37,231 nucleotides of DNA from CAZVON01 sp964628435 (GTDB lineage: Bacteria; Patescibacteriota; Microgenomatia; Levybacterales; UBA12049). The stretch covers positions 1 through 37,231 of the forward strand of contig CAZVON010000009.1 in assembly GCA_964628435.1 (NCBI GenBank), given 5' to 3'. The notes below the pieces were generated by a model that made no database searches, was not told where the DNA came from, and saw only the letters and a list, made by a program, of their open reading frames with translations. Made by a program: the position numbers and the translations under genes. Positions 1 through 7,203 of this stretch are shown here, in pieces (position 1 is the stretch's first letter; each line of letters starts with the position of its first letter).

Positions 1-1112
1 AACGATATGAGATAAACTTTCATGCTCAACATATATGTACTGTTAAGTTATCGAAATACTTGTACCCACACCTGTTGCATCATAGCCTTGATAGTTTAAT
101 TCGTCACTTTAATCTTTCGTGTGAGCATAGACACCGAGCTCTTGACGACGCCAAGGTGATATGGGAGTTTTTTCAAATTGTGCAAAAGCAGCATTCTACA
201 GTTAAATTGCAAAAGGCATTCAGATATATTTTAAAGCATCCATCAATTCCATCTGGAGTGTCATCCTCACGAATAGAATCATTACCACGGTCATGTGGGA
301 TTTATATTTTTTATAGCTCTGATGGGATTCCGTTATACGCGGGAAAAAGTAAAAATGTGCGAGATCGGGTTTTAGACCACTTTGCTAGTACATTATCATC
401 AACCAAAGAGCTAAAAATATCTCAACAAGTCGGATACATCGAAACAGTCTCAACATGTGGTGAACTTGGAGCATTATTAAAAGAATCCGAATTCATAAAA
501 AAACTACAACCTCTGTATAATAGAACATTGAGAATAAAAAGAGAGCTGGTATATCTGAAGAAGATTCCATCAGAAGATGGCTATTATACAGTAAGACTTG
601 AATCCTTAAACAAAATCTCTCCGTTTACGCTGGACGAAGTTATGGGTGTATTTCGATCGAAAAAACAAGCAAAAAACTTTCTGTCGGAAATATGTAAGCA
701 GTATTTGTTATGTGAAAAGTTGTTAGGATTAGAACAGATAGGTAACGGTTGTTTTGGATATAGACTGAATCGGTGTAAAGGAGCATGTCATAAAAAAGAA
801 AATCCTCATATATACAATGGTCGATTTCTCATGGCATTTGCGGAAAGCAAGATTACATCTTGGCCTTTTCTTTCTCCTATTGGAATACAAGAAATAAGTG
901 AGGATAATATGCACAAAGAAATATTTATTATTGACAAATGGTGTGTCTTAGGAAGTATTTTGATAAACGAAAATGGAGAAGAAAAAATTACTAAAGGAGG
1001 ATATTCATTTGACATAGATACGTATATAATTTTAAAAAACTACATAAGAAGTAGAAAAAAGAATATCCATATATTAAAAAACAATGAATGGAAACAATTT
1101 TGTGAAGCCTAA
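1..1112 (+). CDS. DnaQ-type 3'-5' exonuclease / GIY-YIG nuclease fusion, 5' end outside the window
   Basis: The reading frame is open from base 3 to the stop at 1110-1112, so the gene starts left of the window. The TTG at 60 is an internal leucine codon. The first in-window residues are the end of a DEDDh exonuclease domain of the DNA polymerase III epsilon type: a CTVKLSKYLYP-like strand, then HRHRALDDA carrying the last catalytic His and Asp. About 80 residues further on a GIY-YIG domain begins (CGIYIFY, then LYAGKSKNVRDRV with the catalytic Arg, then a Glu in LLKESEF). The tail has the Cys-rich pattern RCKGACHKKE and a YNGRF segment seen in Cho/UvrC-like fusions. The family joins an exonuclease to a UvrC-like single-strand nicking domain and is thought to act in DNA repair. 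The middle motif is YAG rather than YIG, which is tolerated in the family. DUF192 follows after 6 bases. Confidence 0.88.
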   Translation, partial: RYEINFHAQHICTVKLSKYLYPHLLHHSLDSLIRHFNLSCEHRHRALDDAKVIWEFFQIVQKQHSTVKLQKAFRYILKHPSIPSGVSSSRIESLPRSCGIYIFYSSDGIPLYAGKSKNVRDRVLDHFASTLSSTKELKISQQVGYIETVSTCGELGALLKESEFIKKLQPLYNRTLRIKRELVYLKKIPSEDGYYTVRLESLNKISPFTLDEVMGVFRSKKQAKNFLSEICKQYLLCEKLLGLEQIGNGCFGYRLNRCKGACHKKENPHIYNGRFLMAFAESKITSWPFLSPIGIQEISEDNMHKEIFIIDKWCVLGSILINENGEEKITKGGYSFDIDTYIILKNYIRSRKKNIHILKNNEWKQFCEA

Positions 1113-1118
1113 ATTTAA

Positions 1119-1469
1119 ATGATCCACGACGTAAAAGTTTATAAGGCAGGAAACGCAATAGAAAAAACATTCGGTCTTATAGGAAGAGATACGCCAATAC
1201 CATTTTTGTTTGAAACACGGTTTGGCATTCATACATTTGGTGTTCGATTCTCAATCGATGTGGTTGTTTTAAACACAAACAACAGTGTTGTTTCACTCAA
1301 AAAAAATCTTCGTCCTAATTCACTGTACTTTTGGAACCCTCGATATTATAAGGTGCTTGAACTTCCTTCTGGTGAAATCAACAGAAAAGGGATACGAAAA
1401 GGAGATCAAATGAAGCTAATCATAAAAACGAGTCTTTTTAAAAAAAACTTCTGTAATCTAGCCCCTTGA
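1119..1469 (+). CDS. DUF192 family protein
   Basis: This 116-residue protein matches DUF192. It has an N-terminal GLIGR segment (residues 22-26), the central HTFGVRFSIDVVVLN strand block, and the closing VLELPSGEINRKGIRKGD motif that ends the fold. There is no signal peptide, unlike many exported DUF192 proteins, so it is predicted cytoplasmic. The molecular function of the family is not established. It starts 6 bases after the nuclease fusion stop and is probably co-transcribed with it. The last 15 or so residues, after the family core, are basic and poorly conserved in type. Its stop codon lies inside the -35 box of the next gene's promoter. Confidence 0.85.
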   Translation: MIHDVKVYKAGNAIEKTFGLIGRDTPIPFLFETRFGIHTFGVRFSIDVVVLNTNNSVVSLKKNLRPNSLYFWNPRYYKVLELPSGEINRKGIRKGDQMKLIIKTSLFKKNFCNLAP

Positions 1470-1495
1470 CTATTCTCTATATTCTTCTCTACACT
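1466..1495 (+). promoter_or_regulatory. Promoter of the DUF378 gene
   Basis: TTGACT (1466-1471) and TACACT (1490-1495) are separated by 18 bases. The start site would fall near 1502, giving a leader of about 28 bases that carries the strong Shine-Dalgarno sequence. The -35 box overlaps the DUF192 stop codon. Confidence 0.6.
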
Positions 1496-1513
1496 TAAAG
1501 ATGGGCTTATCAG

Positions 1514-1521
1514 AAAGGAGG
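1514..1521 (+). promoter_or_regulatory. Strong Shine-Dalgarno site that sets a TTG start
   Basis: AAAGGAGG lies 8 bases before the TTG at 1530. The in-frame GTG at 1521 overlaps this site and so cannot be the start. Confidence 0.75.
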
Positions 1522-1529
1522 TGAATTTC

Positions 1530-1745
1530 TTGAACGCAAAAACCTTGCACATGGTAACGTTTACCTTAGTAATAGTTGGGGCTCTTAACTGGGGATTTAC
1601 CGCATTAGGATTTAATGTGGTACAAATGCTCACGGGAGTTGTTCCAGGGCTTGAAAATCTTGTGTACTTATTAGTTGGTGCATCTGCAGTTGTTGTGTTA
1701 GCTACCCATATGAACGACTGTAAGATATGCTCAAAGAAGAAATAA
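1530..1745 (+). CDS. DUF378 family small membrane protein
   Basis: The predicted product has 71 residues and starts at TTG 1530, chosen because an AAAGGAGG site sits 8 bases upstream. It matches DUF378: a first membrane helix with the signature VGALNWGFTALGFNVV, a short loop, and a second helix (LENLVYLLVGASAVVVLATH). The tail is charged and holds two Cys residues (NDCKICSKKK), perhaps a metal or redox site; that is inference. Function is unknown for the family, whose members are two-helix inner-membrane proteins. It has its own promoter and a strong Shine-Dalgarno site, unlike most genes here. The gene downstream is convergent. Confidence 0.88.
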   Translation: MNAKTLHMVTFTLVIVGALNWGFTALGFNVVQMLTGVVPGLENLVYLLVGASAVVVLATHMNDCKICSKKK

Positions 1746-1846
1746 GAATTATTCCGTAAAAGAGACTGCGCGCAGTTTATAGCCATTTGTAATCTGGGGC
1801 GTAAGAGATAAATCGTAAGAAATTGTAGGATACGTGGGGATAGTTA

Positions 1847-2578
1847 TTACGCAACGAATGTTATTCTATTGTAATCTCCAAATCCCACTGGCCTATAATA
1901 GTTTGAAACACTCTCGTCTAGTCTGGCTGCGTATACTCCAGTTTCGTGTCCGAAATCAATATACATCGTTATAGGAAAATTGTATTTGTGCCGATCTTCG
2001 TTTCCAAGGGGGTCTTTTGGGAAAAACCCTAAAAACTTTTCAACATGTTGGTTTTGTCTTCTTAAATCTGTTCTTACGTCTTCTGGTACACGACCAGAAG
2101 TTACGCCTATTGCCTTTCGTTGTTTTTTTGACATGATTGTCCAAAGTGAAAATGCTGATCTTTTGGTTATACCTGCTTTCATCATGGGAGTAAGGGTGTC
2201 TGTAGTTTTAAACGTCGGGTCTATCCCTCTGTCAAAAACAGAAACGCCAGTCCACTGAAACGCTACAATATCCTCTTGCAGACAAATTTTCACAACATCT
2301 TTTGATTCATCAGTACGAGGCACATCAGTGCTATGAAGTTTAACCCGAACTTTTTTACCTTCCATTACATACTTTTCTATTACAGGGAGTAAGTGGTTTT
2401 GTTCGAAATCGATCATTTGACGAATGCCATTGATTGTAAGAGGAGCGGTACGTTCTGCGTACTCACGTGGTTCACCATGCCTTACTCGCCATATTTCAAC
2501 AATTCTTGTGGGTTGCCATTCTGTTCGGTCAGCAGCATGAACCGTTACATATCTTGCTTCAATGGTATTTCTATTCAT
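1847..2578 (-). CDS. Histidine phosphatase superfamily protein
   Basis: This is a 243-residue protein. The N-terminal block VEIWRVRHGEP carries the RHG motif whose His is phosphorylated in histidine phosphatases (phosphoglycerate-mutase-like, branch 1). A following TAPLTINGIRQM segment corresponds to the usual 'L-T-x-x-G-x-x-Q' stretch, and STDVPRTDESKDVV corresponds to the strand and helix holding the second catalytic Arg. FGHETGVYAARLDE near the C-terminus can supply the second catalytic His. The substrate cannot be named. The insert of about 70 residues between these motifs (FKTTDTL to FFPKDPLG) is unlike well-known members. No signal peptide is seen. No Shine-Dalgarno precedes the ATG; a weak TATTGT six bases upstream could be a leaderless -10. 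Confidence 0.72.
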   Translation of the reverse strand: MNRNTIEARYVTVHAADRTEWQPTRIVEIWRVRHGEPREYAERTAPLTINGIRQMIDFEQNHLLPVIEKYVMEGKKVRVKLHSTDVPRTDESKDVVKICLQEDIVAFQWTGVSVFDRGIDPTFKTTDTLTPMMKAGITKRSAFSLWTIMSKKQRKAIGVTSGRVPEDVRTDLRRQNQHVEKFLGFFPKDPLGNEDRHKYNFPITMYIDFGHETGVYAARLDESVSNYYRPVGFGDYNRITFVA

Positions 2579-2602
2579 GCAAGTACAATAATAAATTGAA
2601 TT

Positions 2603-2632
2603 CTAACAACTGAATGTAAATACATGTGTTAG
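2603..2632 (-). terminator. Stem-loop after the P-type ATPase gene, possible terminator
   Basis: CTAACA (2603-2608) pairs with TGTTAG (2627-2632), and an inner ATGTA/TACAT pairing fits inside. It lies 30 bases past the ATPase stop. On the minus strand it is followed by an AT-rich stretch, not a clean T run, so it would be a weak terminator at best. Confidence 0.3.
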
Positions 2633-2661
2633 AAAAAGGTAAGAAACATTAGAAACGCAAG

Positions 2662-4464
2662 CTATTTGCTTGCTCGAAGAGCATTGAGGATAACAGCAAC
2701 ATCGATTGCTTCCTGAATACCTGCTCCAGCAATCGGAGGAATAAATCCAAAAGACGCAAGAACCATACCAGCCATGCTAATCCCAATTCCCCATAAAATA
2801 CTTTGTAATGCAATTCCAATAGTGCGCTTGGCGATTTTGAATAAGCGAAGTATTTGAGAAAAATCACTTCCCAAAAATACAATTTCGGCAGCCTCTGAAG
2901 CTGCTGTTTGCTCTTCGTTACTAAACACTACTCCAACATCAGAAAGAGCTAATGCTGGAGCATCGTTAATTCCATCTCCAACCATAGCTATTACCTTACC
3001 TTTTTTTTGAAGAGTTTTTATACCTATTTGTTTGTCGTGTGGAGTACATTCTGCTTTTATGAAAACGTTGCTATTTAAAAGAGACGCGATTCTTTCTACT
3101 TCTTGCTTTTTATCGCCAGTAAAAATATAGACCAAAAGCCCCATTTTTTGAAGTTCTTCAATAATCTGCTTTGAATCTTCTTTAATTTCATCTTCAAATT
3201 GAAAGAACGCAAGTGATGTATTTTTCTGCTTTAGGACAATAGTCATTCCAAGATTTTCCGATAGTTTGGATAGGCTGAATTCGTTATTATTTACGGTACC
3301 AGAGATCCCGGTTCCGATCTGTTCTTTAATATCTTGCGCATGAAGTAAGGGAACATTTTTACTTTTCGCATATGCAACAATTGCTTTTGCAAGAGGATGC
3401 AAAGAATTTCGTTCTATTGCTTCTGCGATAGCTAAAATATCACTTTCGGGATACCCAGGTTGAAGAATTTCTAGTTTCTGTAATTTTGGTTTGCCAATAG
3501 TGATGGTTCCAGTTTTATCAAATACAAAGGTATTAACTTTAGAAAGTATTTCTAAGCTCGCAAGTTTTTTAACAATAATCCGCTGTTTCGCGGCTGCGTT
3601 TACTCCCCCTAAAAGAGCAACGGGAGTGGCAAGAATCAGTGGGCATGGTGTTGCGATTGCAAGAACTGCTAACACACGGGCGAGATCATATCCTGAAGAA
3701 ATATAGGCAAATGCTGCAATAAGAAATGTAATGACGGTAAAGTATGTACTATACCGATCCGCAAGCCTGATAATAGGAGATTTTTCACCTTGTGCTTTTT
3801 GAACCATATGGATAATTTTTTTATACGTTGAGTCTTTTTCGGTTTTGGTTACTTTGATAACCATTGATTCACCGATATTGATAGTTCCACTTCTCATCTG
3901 ATCTCCTCGTATTTTTTCGATAAAATATGGTTCGCCAGTTAGCGAAGATTCATCAGTTAATCCCACATCTGAAACCAAAATTCCGTCAAGTGGAATAACT
4001 TCCCCTTTTTTAATAAATATTTCATCCGAGACATGAATATTTTTAATGTGCTCTTTGCGCCCATGTCGATTATTTTCCCATAAGGTTACTTCTTGAGGAA
4101 TTCGGTCAACAAGCTTTGTGAGAGATTTTTTTGCTTGAGAAATTCCATATTCTTCAAGCGTTCTTCCACTGGCAATCATCAAAGCCAGAACAGCAGCGAC
4201 GATATATTCTTGAGTAATAGTGGCTATCGTAATTGCTAAGAGTGCGATGTAATCAAGCGCGAATTGTCTTTTCGAAAGGGAAGTAATGGTTGTAACAATT
4301 AATTTGTAACTGCCAAGAAGAATTACACCAAGAATAAAAATAGTTCCAACCTCTTGTACCTTGAGAACATACAGAATAAGGTAGAGACAAATGCCAATAA
4401 AAACAAGAAGTGGGATTTGAAAGGTTTTAAGAAGTGGAGAACTATTTCTTATTCGGTTAATCAT
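2662..4464 (-). CDS. P1B-type heavy-metal-translocating ATPase
   Basis: The 600-residue protein has all core P-type ATPase motifs: actuator TGEP at 176-179, the phosphorylated Asp in DKTGT (316-320), the nucleotide-binding His-Pro at 356-357, and the hinge GDGINDAP at 496-503. Paired membrane helices occupy residues 14-60 and 70-98; another pair flanks the ion-site motif TPCPL (272-276). Two C-terminal helices end in QEAIDVAVILNALR. The His-Pro motif and helix layout place it in the P1B metal exporters. The ion-site motif is TPC rather than the CPC of copper and zinc pumps, so the metal cannot be named with confidence. There is no N-terminal metal-binding domain. It follows pgeF on the same strand but has its own -10 box nine bases before the ATG. 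Confidence 0.93.
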   Translation of the reverse strand: MINRIRNSSPLLKTFQIPLLVFIGICLYLILYVLKVQEVGTIFILGVILLGSYKLIVTTITSLSKRQFALDYIALLAITIATITQEYIVAAVLALMIASGRTLEEYGISQAKKSLTKLVDRIPQEVTLWENNRHGRKEHIKNIHVSDEIFIKKGEVIPLDGILVSDVGLTDESSLTGEPYFIEKIRGDQMRSGTINIGESMVIKVTKTEKDSTYKKIIHMVQKAQGEKSPIIRLADRYSTYFTVITFLIAAFAYISSGYDLARVLAVLAIATPCPLILATPVALLGGVNAAAKQRIIVKKLASLEILSKVNTFVFDKTGTITIGKPKLQKLEILQPGYPESDILAIAEAIERNSLHPLAKAIVAYAKSKNVPLLHAQDIKEQIGTGISGTVNNNEFSLSKLSENLGMTIVLKQKNTSLAFFQFEDEIKEDSKQIIEELQKMGLLVYIFTGDKKQEVERIASLLNSNVFIKAECTPHDKQIGIKTLQKKGKVIAMVGDGINDAPALALSDVGVVFSNEEQTAASEAAEIVFLGSDFSQILRLFKIAKRTIGIALQSILWGIGISMAGMVLASFGFIPPIAGAGIQEAIDVAVILNALRASK

Positions 4465-4473
4465 AGTATTTCT

Positions 4474-4479
4474 ATTATA
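4474..4479 (-). promoter_or_regulatory. -10 box of the metal ATPase gene, near-leaderless
   Basis: TATAAT on the minus strand ends 9 bases before the ATG at 4464, so the transcript would have a leader of only 2-3 bases. No good -35 box is visible. Confidence 0.5.
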
Positions 4480-4500
4480 TCCTGATTAGGCAGGGAAATA

Positions 4501-5232
4501 CTAACTACGAATCCCAATAAGAGCAATCATGGTTTGTAGAGGCAATGATTTATCTCGTCGGTACGAAAAATAATGGTGTTTTTCGCAAAAGGTACACAGT
4601 GGATTTACCTCAATATTGCTTAATAAGACTCCTTCTTGAGCAAGCTGGAGTTGAGCAATCTTTTTTAAATCGACAAAATACTTGTTATCTCTAACGTCAA
4701 TTGCTGCCTTGTGTGGTATAAACTGATTTTTGACATCTTTTTGCACTTCGAAATGACACGTGCCAATGCCAGGACCTATTCCTGCACATATTTGTTGAGG
4801 ATTGGAGTTAAAGCTGTTTTTGAATACGCTTATTGCGTTTTTTATAATTTCTTTATTCAATCCTTTCCACCCAGCATGTACAATGCCAATCACATTTTTA
4901 TGAAAATCGTATAGAAAGATTGGTAAACAGTCTGCAACAGTAATGGTCAAAAAGAGATGCTTTTGAGAAGTAGTCAATCCATCCGTGTTTTTGAAAGGTT
5001 TATATTCTTTTGATTCAACGATCCCAATTCCATTGCCATGAGTAAGTTGTGTTCGGACAACTGAACTGCTTGTAATGCCAATCTTTTTAAAAAATTGTTT
5101 TTGGTTTTGTCTTGCAGCTTTGTCTTGGGGGGTATTACCAGTTAACTTCATAGATCCGTCCTGTTTGCTCGATAATGCGATGAGTACCTGTGGATATTTT
5201 TCAAAGAAAGAAAAAAGTGGTAGGGTTTGCAT
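4501..5232 (-). CDS. pgeF: Peptidoglycan editing factor PgeF (YfiH/laccase-domain family)
   Basis: This is a full-length (243 aa) YfiH/PgeF protein. The family's three metal or active-site residues are visible: His65 (LTHGNG), Cys102 (VADCLP) and His119 (VHAGWKG). The GPGIGTCHFEV strand and the C-terminal CTFCEKHHYFSYRRDK motif are also present. E. coli PgeF removes wrongly incorporated L-Ser from peptidoglycan precursors; other members show purine nucleoside phosphorylase or adenosine deaminase activity in vitro. It is cytoplasmic. It is the last gene of a minus-strand operon, 10 bases after the preceding orphan gene. That operon also encodes a nucleoside deoxyribosyltransferase-like protein, so a nucleoside-related role is also possible here. 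Confidence 0.93.
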   Translation of the reverse strand: MQTLPLFSFFEKYPQVLIALSSKQDGSMKLTGNTPQDKAARQNQKQFFKKIGITSSSVVRTQLTHGNGIGIVESKEYKPFKNTDGLTTSQKHLFLTITVADCLPIFLYDFHKNVIGIVHAGWKGLNKEIIKNAISVFKNSFNSNPQQICAGIGPGIGTCHFEVQKDVKNQFIPHKAAIDVRDNKYFVDLKKIAQLQLAQEGVLLSNIEVNPLCTFCEKHHYFSYRRDKSLPLQTMIALIGIRS

Positions 5233-5242
5233 GTACGATTTA

Positions 5243-5677
5243 TTACATGTTTACATTTGGGCCAATTGCCCATCGGTCTTTGTTATCTTCATATCGCAGT
5301 CGATGTAGAAAGACGCCTTCTTTTTGAGTACTAAACACACTGATAACTATTCTGCCTTCATACGTGCCACCTGATACAACCATTTCATAATCTTCCCGTA
5401 CACGAGAAGATTCAAGTTCGTTGGGATTTACTCCAAGCTTTTTAAAAAGTACGTCAATGGCTGCTTGTTGGTGGGATGGAGGAAGCGATTCAAAGCTTGG
5501 CTTTTCATCATCACTCATATAAGGATCAAGAGGAATAGGTCTTTTATCTGGATCGTCTTCTGCCTCAAGGAAAACAAACATATTCTCGATTGCGCTATCC
5601 ACCTCTTCTTTGAATAATTCTAATTCTTCTTTTGGTTGTTGATGCGGTTCTTGCTCCATATTAAGTGGTTTTGCCAT
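5243..5677 (-). CDS. Unrecognised acidic protein in the pgeF operon
   Basis: I do not recognise this 144-residue protein. The first 60 residues are acidic and rich in Gln, Glu and Pro (likely disordered or helical). A middle segment (residues 60-92, ESLPPSHQQAAIDVLFKKLG) looks helical, and the C-terminal 50 residues alternate like a beta sheet (YEMVVSGGTYEGRIVISVFS). No signal peptide or membrane segment is seen. It overlaps the 3' end of the upstream gene by 17 bases and pgeF follows after 10 bases, so translation is probably coupled. Confidence 0.65.
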   Translation of the reverse strand: MAKPLNMEQEPHQQPKEELELFKEEVDSAIENMFVFLEAEDDPDKRPIPLDPYMSDDEKPSFESLPPSHQQAAIDVLFKKLGVNPNELESSRVREDYEMVVSGGTYEGRIVISVFSTQKEGVFLHRLRYEDNKDRWAIGPNVNM

Positions 5678-6119
5678 TTTGTCTCATTTTACTTAAATTC
5701 CCTTCTAAAAATGTGGGGTTGAGGCCGTAGATTTCTTCTTTAATTGGTAAATTTTCAGAGATATTATTGTAAATATAAATTGGTTTTTTGTAATGGAATG
5801 CAATGACCATTTCCATTAACACATTGCCACCAATATATCCTGGTATACCGTTTTTTTCAAAGTTGGTAACTAAAACAGCATCGGAAGCAATCACTTTTTT
5901 AAAATGCTCTGTCATGAGTTTTGTTTTTTTATGGTAATCATTGTGATTGTTGAACCACGTTTTATAAAAACTCACGTCAAAGTTATTATTTTTTTTCATA
6001 ATATTGGCGGTTTTGGGGATTTTCACTTTAAATCCGAGTTTTTTTATTGCTTTTTCTATCTTTAAAACTTGTTTATAGTGAGAAGCACTTGAGCAAATAG
6101 TTATTACTTTTTTTTTCAT
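5661..6119 (-). CDS. Nucleoside 2-deoxyribosyltransferase-like protein
   Basis: The 152-residue protein has the Rossmann-like layout of this superfamily: an opening beta strand with a Ser-rich turn (VITICSSASHY), a middle SDAVLVTNFEKNG strand, and GYIGGNVLMEMVIAF, where the Glu sits at the position of the catalytic nucleophile of nucleoside 2-deoxyribosyltransferases. KPIYIYNNI and the closing NPTFLEGNL follow. Classical enzymes swap bases between deoxynucleosides. Short versions like this one may be hydrolases or act on modified nucleotides; the substrate is not deducible. It begins 5 bases after the stop of the 53-codon gene and overlaps the next gene by 17 bases. Confidence 0.72.
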   Translation of the reverse strand: MKKKVITICSSASHYKQVLKIEKAIKKLGFKVKIPKTANIMKKNNNFDVSFYKTWFNNHNDYHKKTKLMTEHFKKVIASDAVLVTNFEKNGIPGYIGGNVLMEMVIAFHYKKPIYIYNNISENLPIKEEIYGLNPTFLEGNLSKMRQNGKTT

Positions 6120-6124
6120 ATGTT

Positions 6125-6286
6125 TTATGGTCTTGGAGAAGCCATAAGCTCTAATGGTATTCCTTTAAATACAGCATCAACTGTTAAAATAGGAAGAATA
6201 TACTCAAAAACCTTGTCTCTAACTGCCTTTTTACCACGTATTTCAATACCTGCGTATTTCACTAATTCAGGAGTTCGCAATGTCAT
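6125..6286 (-). CDS. 53-residue orphan protein, first gene of the pgeF operon
   Basis: I read a 54-codon frame from ATG at 6286 to TAA at 6125-6127. The start (MTLRTPELVKYAGIEIR) and end (KGIPLELMASPRP) are soluble in character, with a basic middle (RGKKAVRDK). The support is positional: a near-consensus TTGAAA-N17-TATAAT promoter places its predicted start site on the A of this ATG, and the next gene starts 5 bases after the stop. No family is recognised. It may be a small regulator or accessory of the deoxyribosyltransferase-like protein, which is inference. Confidence 0.6.
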   Translation of the reverse strand: MTLRTPELVKYAGIEIRGKKAVRDKVFEYILPILTVDAVFKGIPLELMASPRP

Positions 6287-6292
6287 GGTGCA

Positions 6293-6321
6293 ATTATAAT
6301 TGAGATAGGCGCAGATTTCAA
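6293..6321 (-). promoter_or_regulatory. Leaderless promoter of the 53-aa / deoxyribosyltransferase-like / pgeF operon
   Basis: On the minus strand TTGAAA (6316-6321) and TATAAT (6293-6298) are exactly 17 bases apart, followed by 6 bases and then the ATG at 6286. The predicted +1 is the first base of the start codon. Confidence 0.72.
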
Positions 6322-6352
6322 CTATAGGTTATAAATCTTGGTACAAGAAATA

Positions 6353-7081
6353 CTACTCGGTTTGAGAAACAGCATTCTCTTTTAAATCTAAAATCTGTTT
6401 CTTTATCTTATCTGTGAATTCTTCTCTTGATTCTGTTGTCATAGTAAGTGGAGAGCCAAAAGCAATTAGTACGGTTTGTATAGGTTTCCAATTTGAGCAA
6501 CCTTCTATATACACAGGTATAACTGGTAGATGGAACCTTTTAGCAATAAAAGCTACTCCTTGTTTAAACTCTTGTTCTCCGTTGATTTCTTGTCCCCATT
6601 CGCCGGCCGGAAAAATAAGTATTGGTTCACCCGCCTCTATTACTCTTCTCTGTGATCTTCCAAATGCGATGTTAAATCTCCCTTTTCTTCTCACAGGAAT
6701 GTCTCCATGTGCTTCTATTAAGCCTCGTTGAAATGCTTCGAAGTATTTTAAGAGAGGGGTAGGTATTTTTTTAGCTTGAAACTCATCTAAATCATATTTA
6801 GCGACAATACGAAGGTTTTGATCTATTCCATTTACAATTTTACGAAGTATAAATGCATCTGGAGCAAGCCCAAGCGCTTCTAACAGACCACTTCCATGTG
6901 GCTGTACGTGGTTTGCAGCAATAATATATGATTCTCCTTTCAACCCTTGAATGTTTTCTATGCCGGAAACTTTTAAACGAAAACGATCAGTTTTCTCGGC
7001 TATGCGAGGATCTCCCCAGGGAAAAAGAACTTTTTTTCCAATATATCTTCCAACTCCCGCTGCTGTTTCTATACCTGCCAT
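6353..7081 (-). CDS. PlsC-like acyltransferase (LPLAT family) with altered active site
   Basis: This 242-residue protein has the block order of lysophospholipid acyltransferases: block I SYIIAANHVQPHG (51-63), a substrate-arginine region GDIPVRRKGRF (126-135), block III ILIFPAGEWGQ (154-164, in place of FPEGTRS), and block IV LPVIPVYIEG. PlsC enzymes transfer a fatty acyl chain to lysophosphatidic acid at the membrane. The catalytic HX4D box is altered: His58 is present but the Asp position (63) is Gly. The FPEG Glu position is Ala, although a Glu follows at 161. It may be a divergent acyltransferase with another acceptor, or inactive. There is no strong hydrophobic N-terminus. It is transcribed alone, divergent from the LysA fragment. 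Confidence 0.78.
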   Translation of the reverse strand: MAGIETAAGVGRYIGKKVLFPWGDPRIAEKTDRFRLKVSGIENIQGLKGESYIIAANHVQPHGSGLLEALGLAPDAFILRKIVNGIDQNLRIVAKYDLDEFQAKKIPTPLLKYFEAFQRGLIEAHGDIPVRRKGRFNIAFGRSQRRVIEAGEPILIFPAGEWGQEINGEQEFKQGVAFIAKRFHLPVIPVYIEGCSNWKPIQTVLIAFGSPLTMTTESREEFTDKIKKQILDLKENAVSQTE

Positions 7082-7092
7082 ATTATGATGCT

Positions 7093-7101
7093 AGTATATC
7101 A
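7093..7101 (-). promoter_or_regulatory. Extended -10 promoter of the acyltransferase gene
   Basis: TGATATACT on the minus strand is an extended -10 (TGn plus TATACT). The hexamer ends 11 bases before the ATG at 7081, so any leader would be about 5 bases. There is no Shine-Dalgarno sequence. Confidence 0.45.
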
Positions 7102-7123
7102 GGAATCAGATTAACTCATAAGA

Positions 7124-7152
7124 TTAAGATAGCGCACTCTTTCTAATATACT
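7124..7152 (+). promoter_or_regulatory. Promoter of the LysA C-terminal fragment gene
   Basis: TTAAGA (7124-7129) and TATACT (7147-7152) are 17 bases apart. The leader would be about 45 bases and includes the AAGGAG site at 7190-7195. Confidence 0.5.
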
Positions 7153-7203
7153 CTTTAATTAAGGACTGATAGGGTACATTTATCTCATTAAGGAGAAGAT
7201 ATT

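Noticed and set aside
60..62. TTG as start of the first gene
   Set aside because: The frame is open to base 3 and the residues before it continue the exonuclease domain, so the real start is left of the window.
1765..1776. Palindrome ACTGCGCGCAGT after the DUF378 gene as a terminator
   Set aside because: It leaves no proper loop and is followed by only three Ts; too weak to call.
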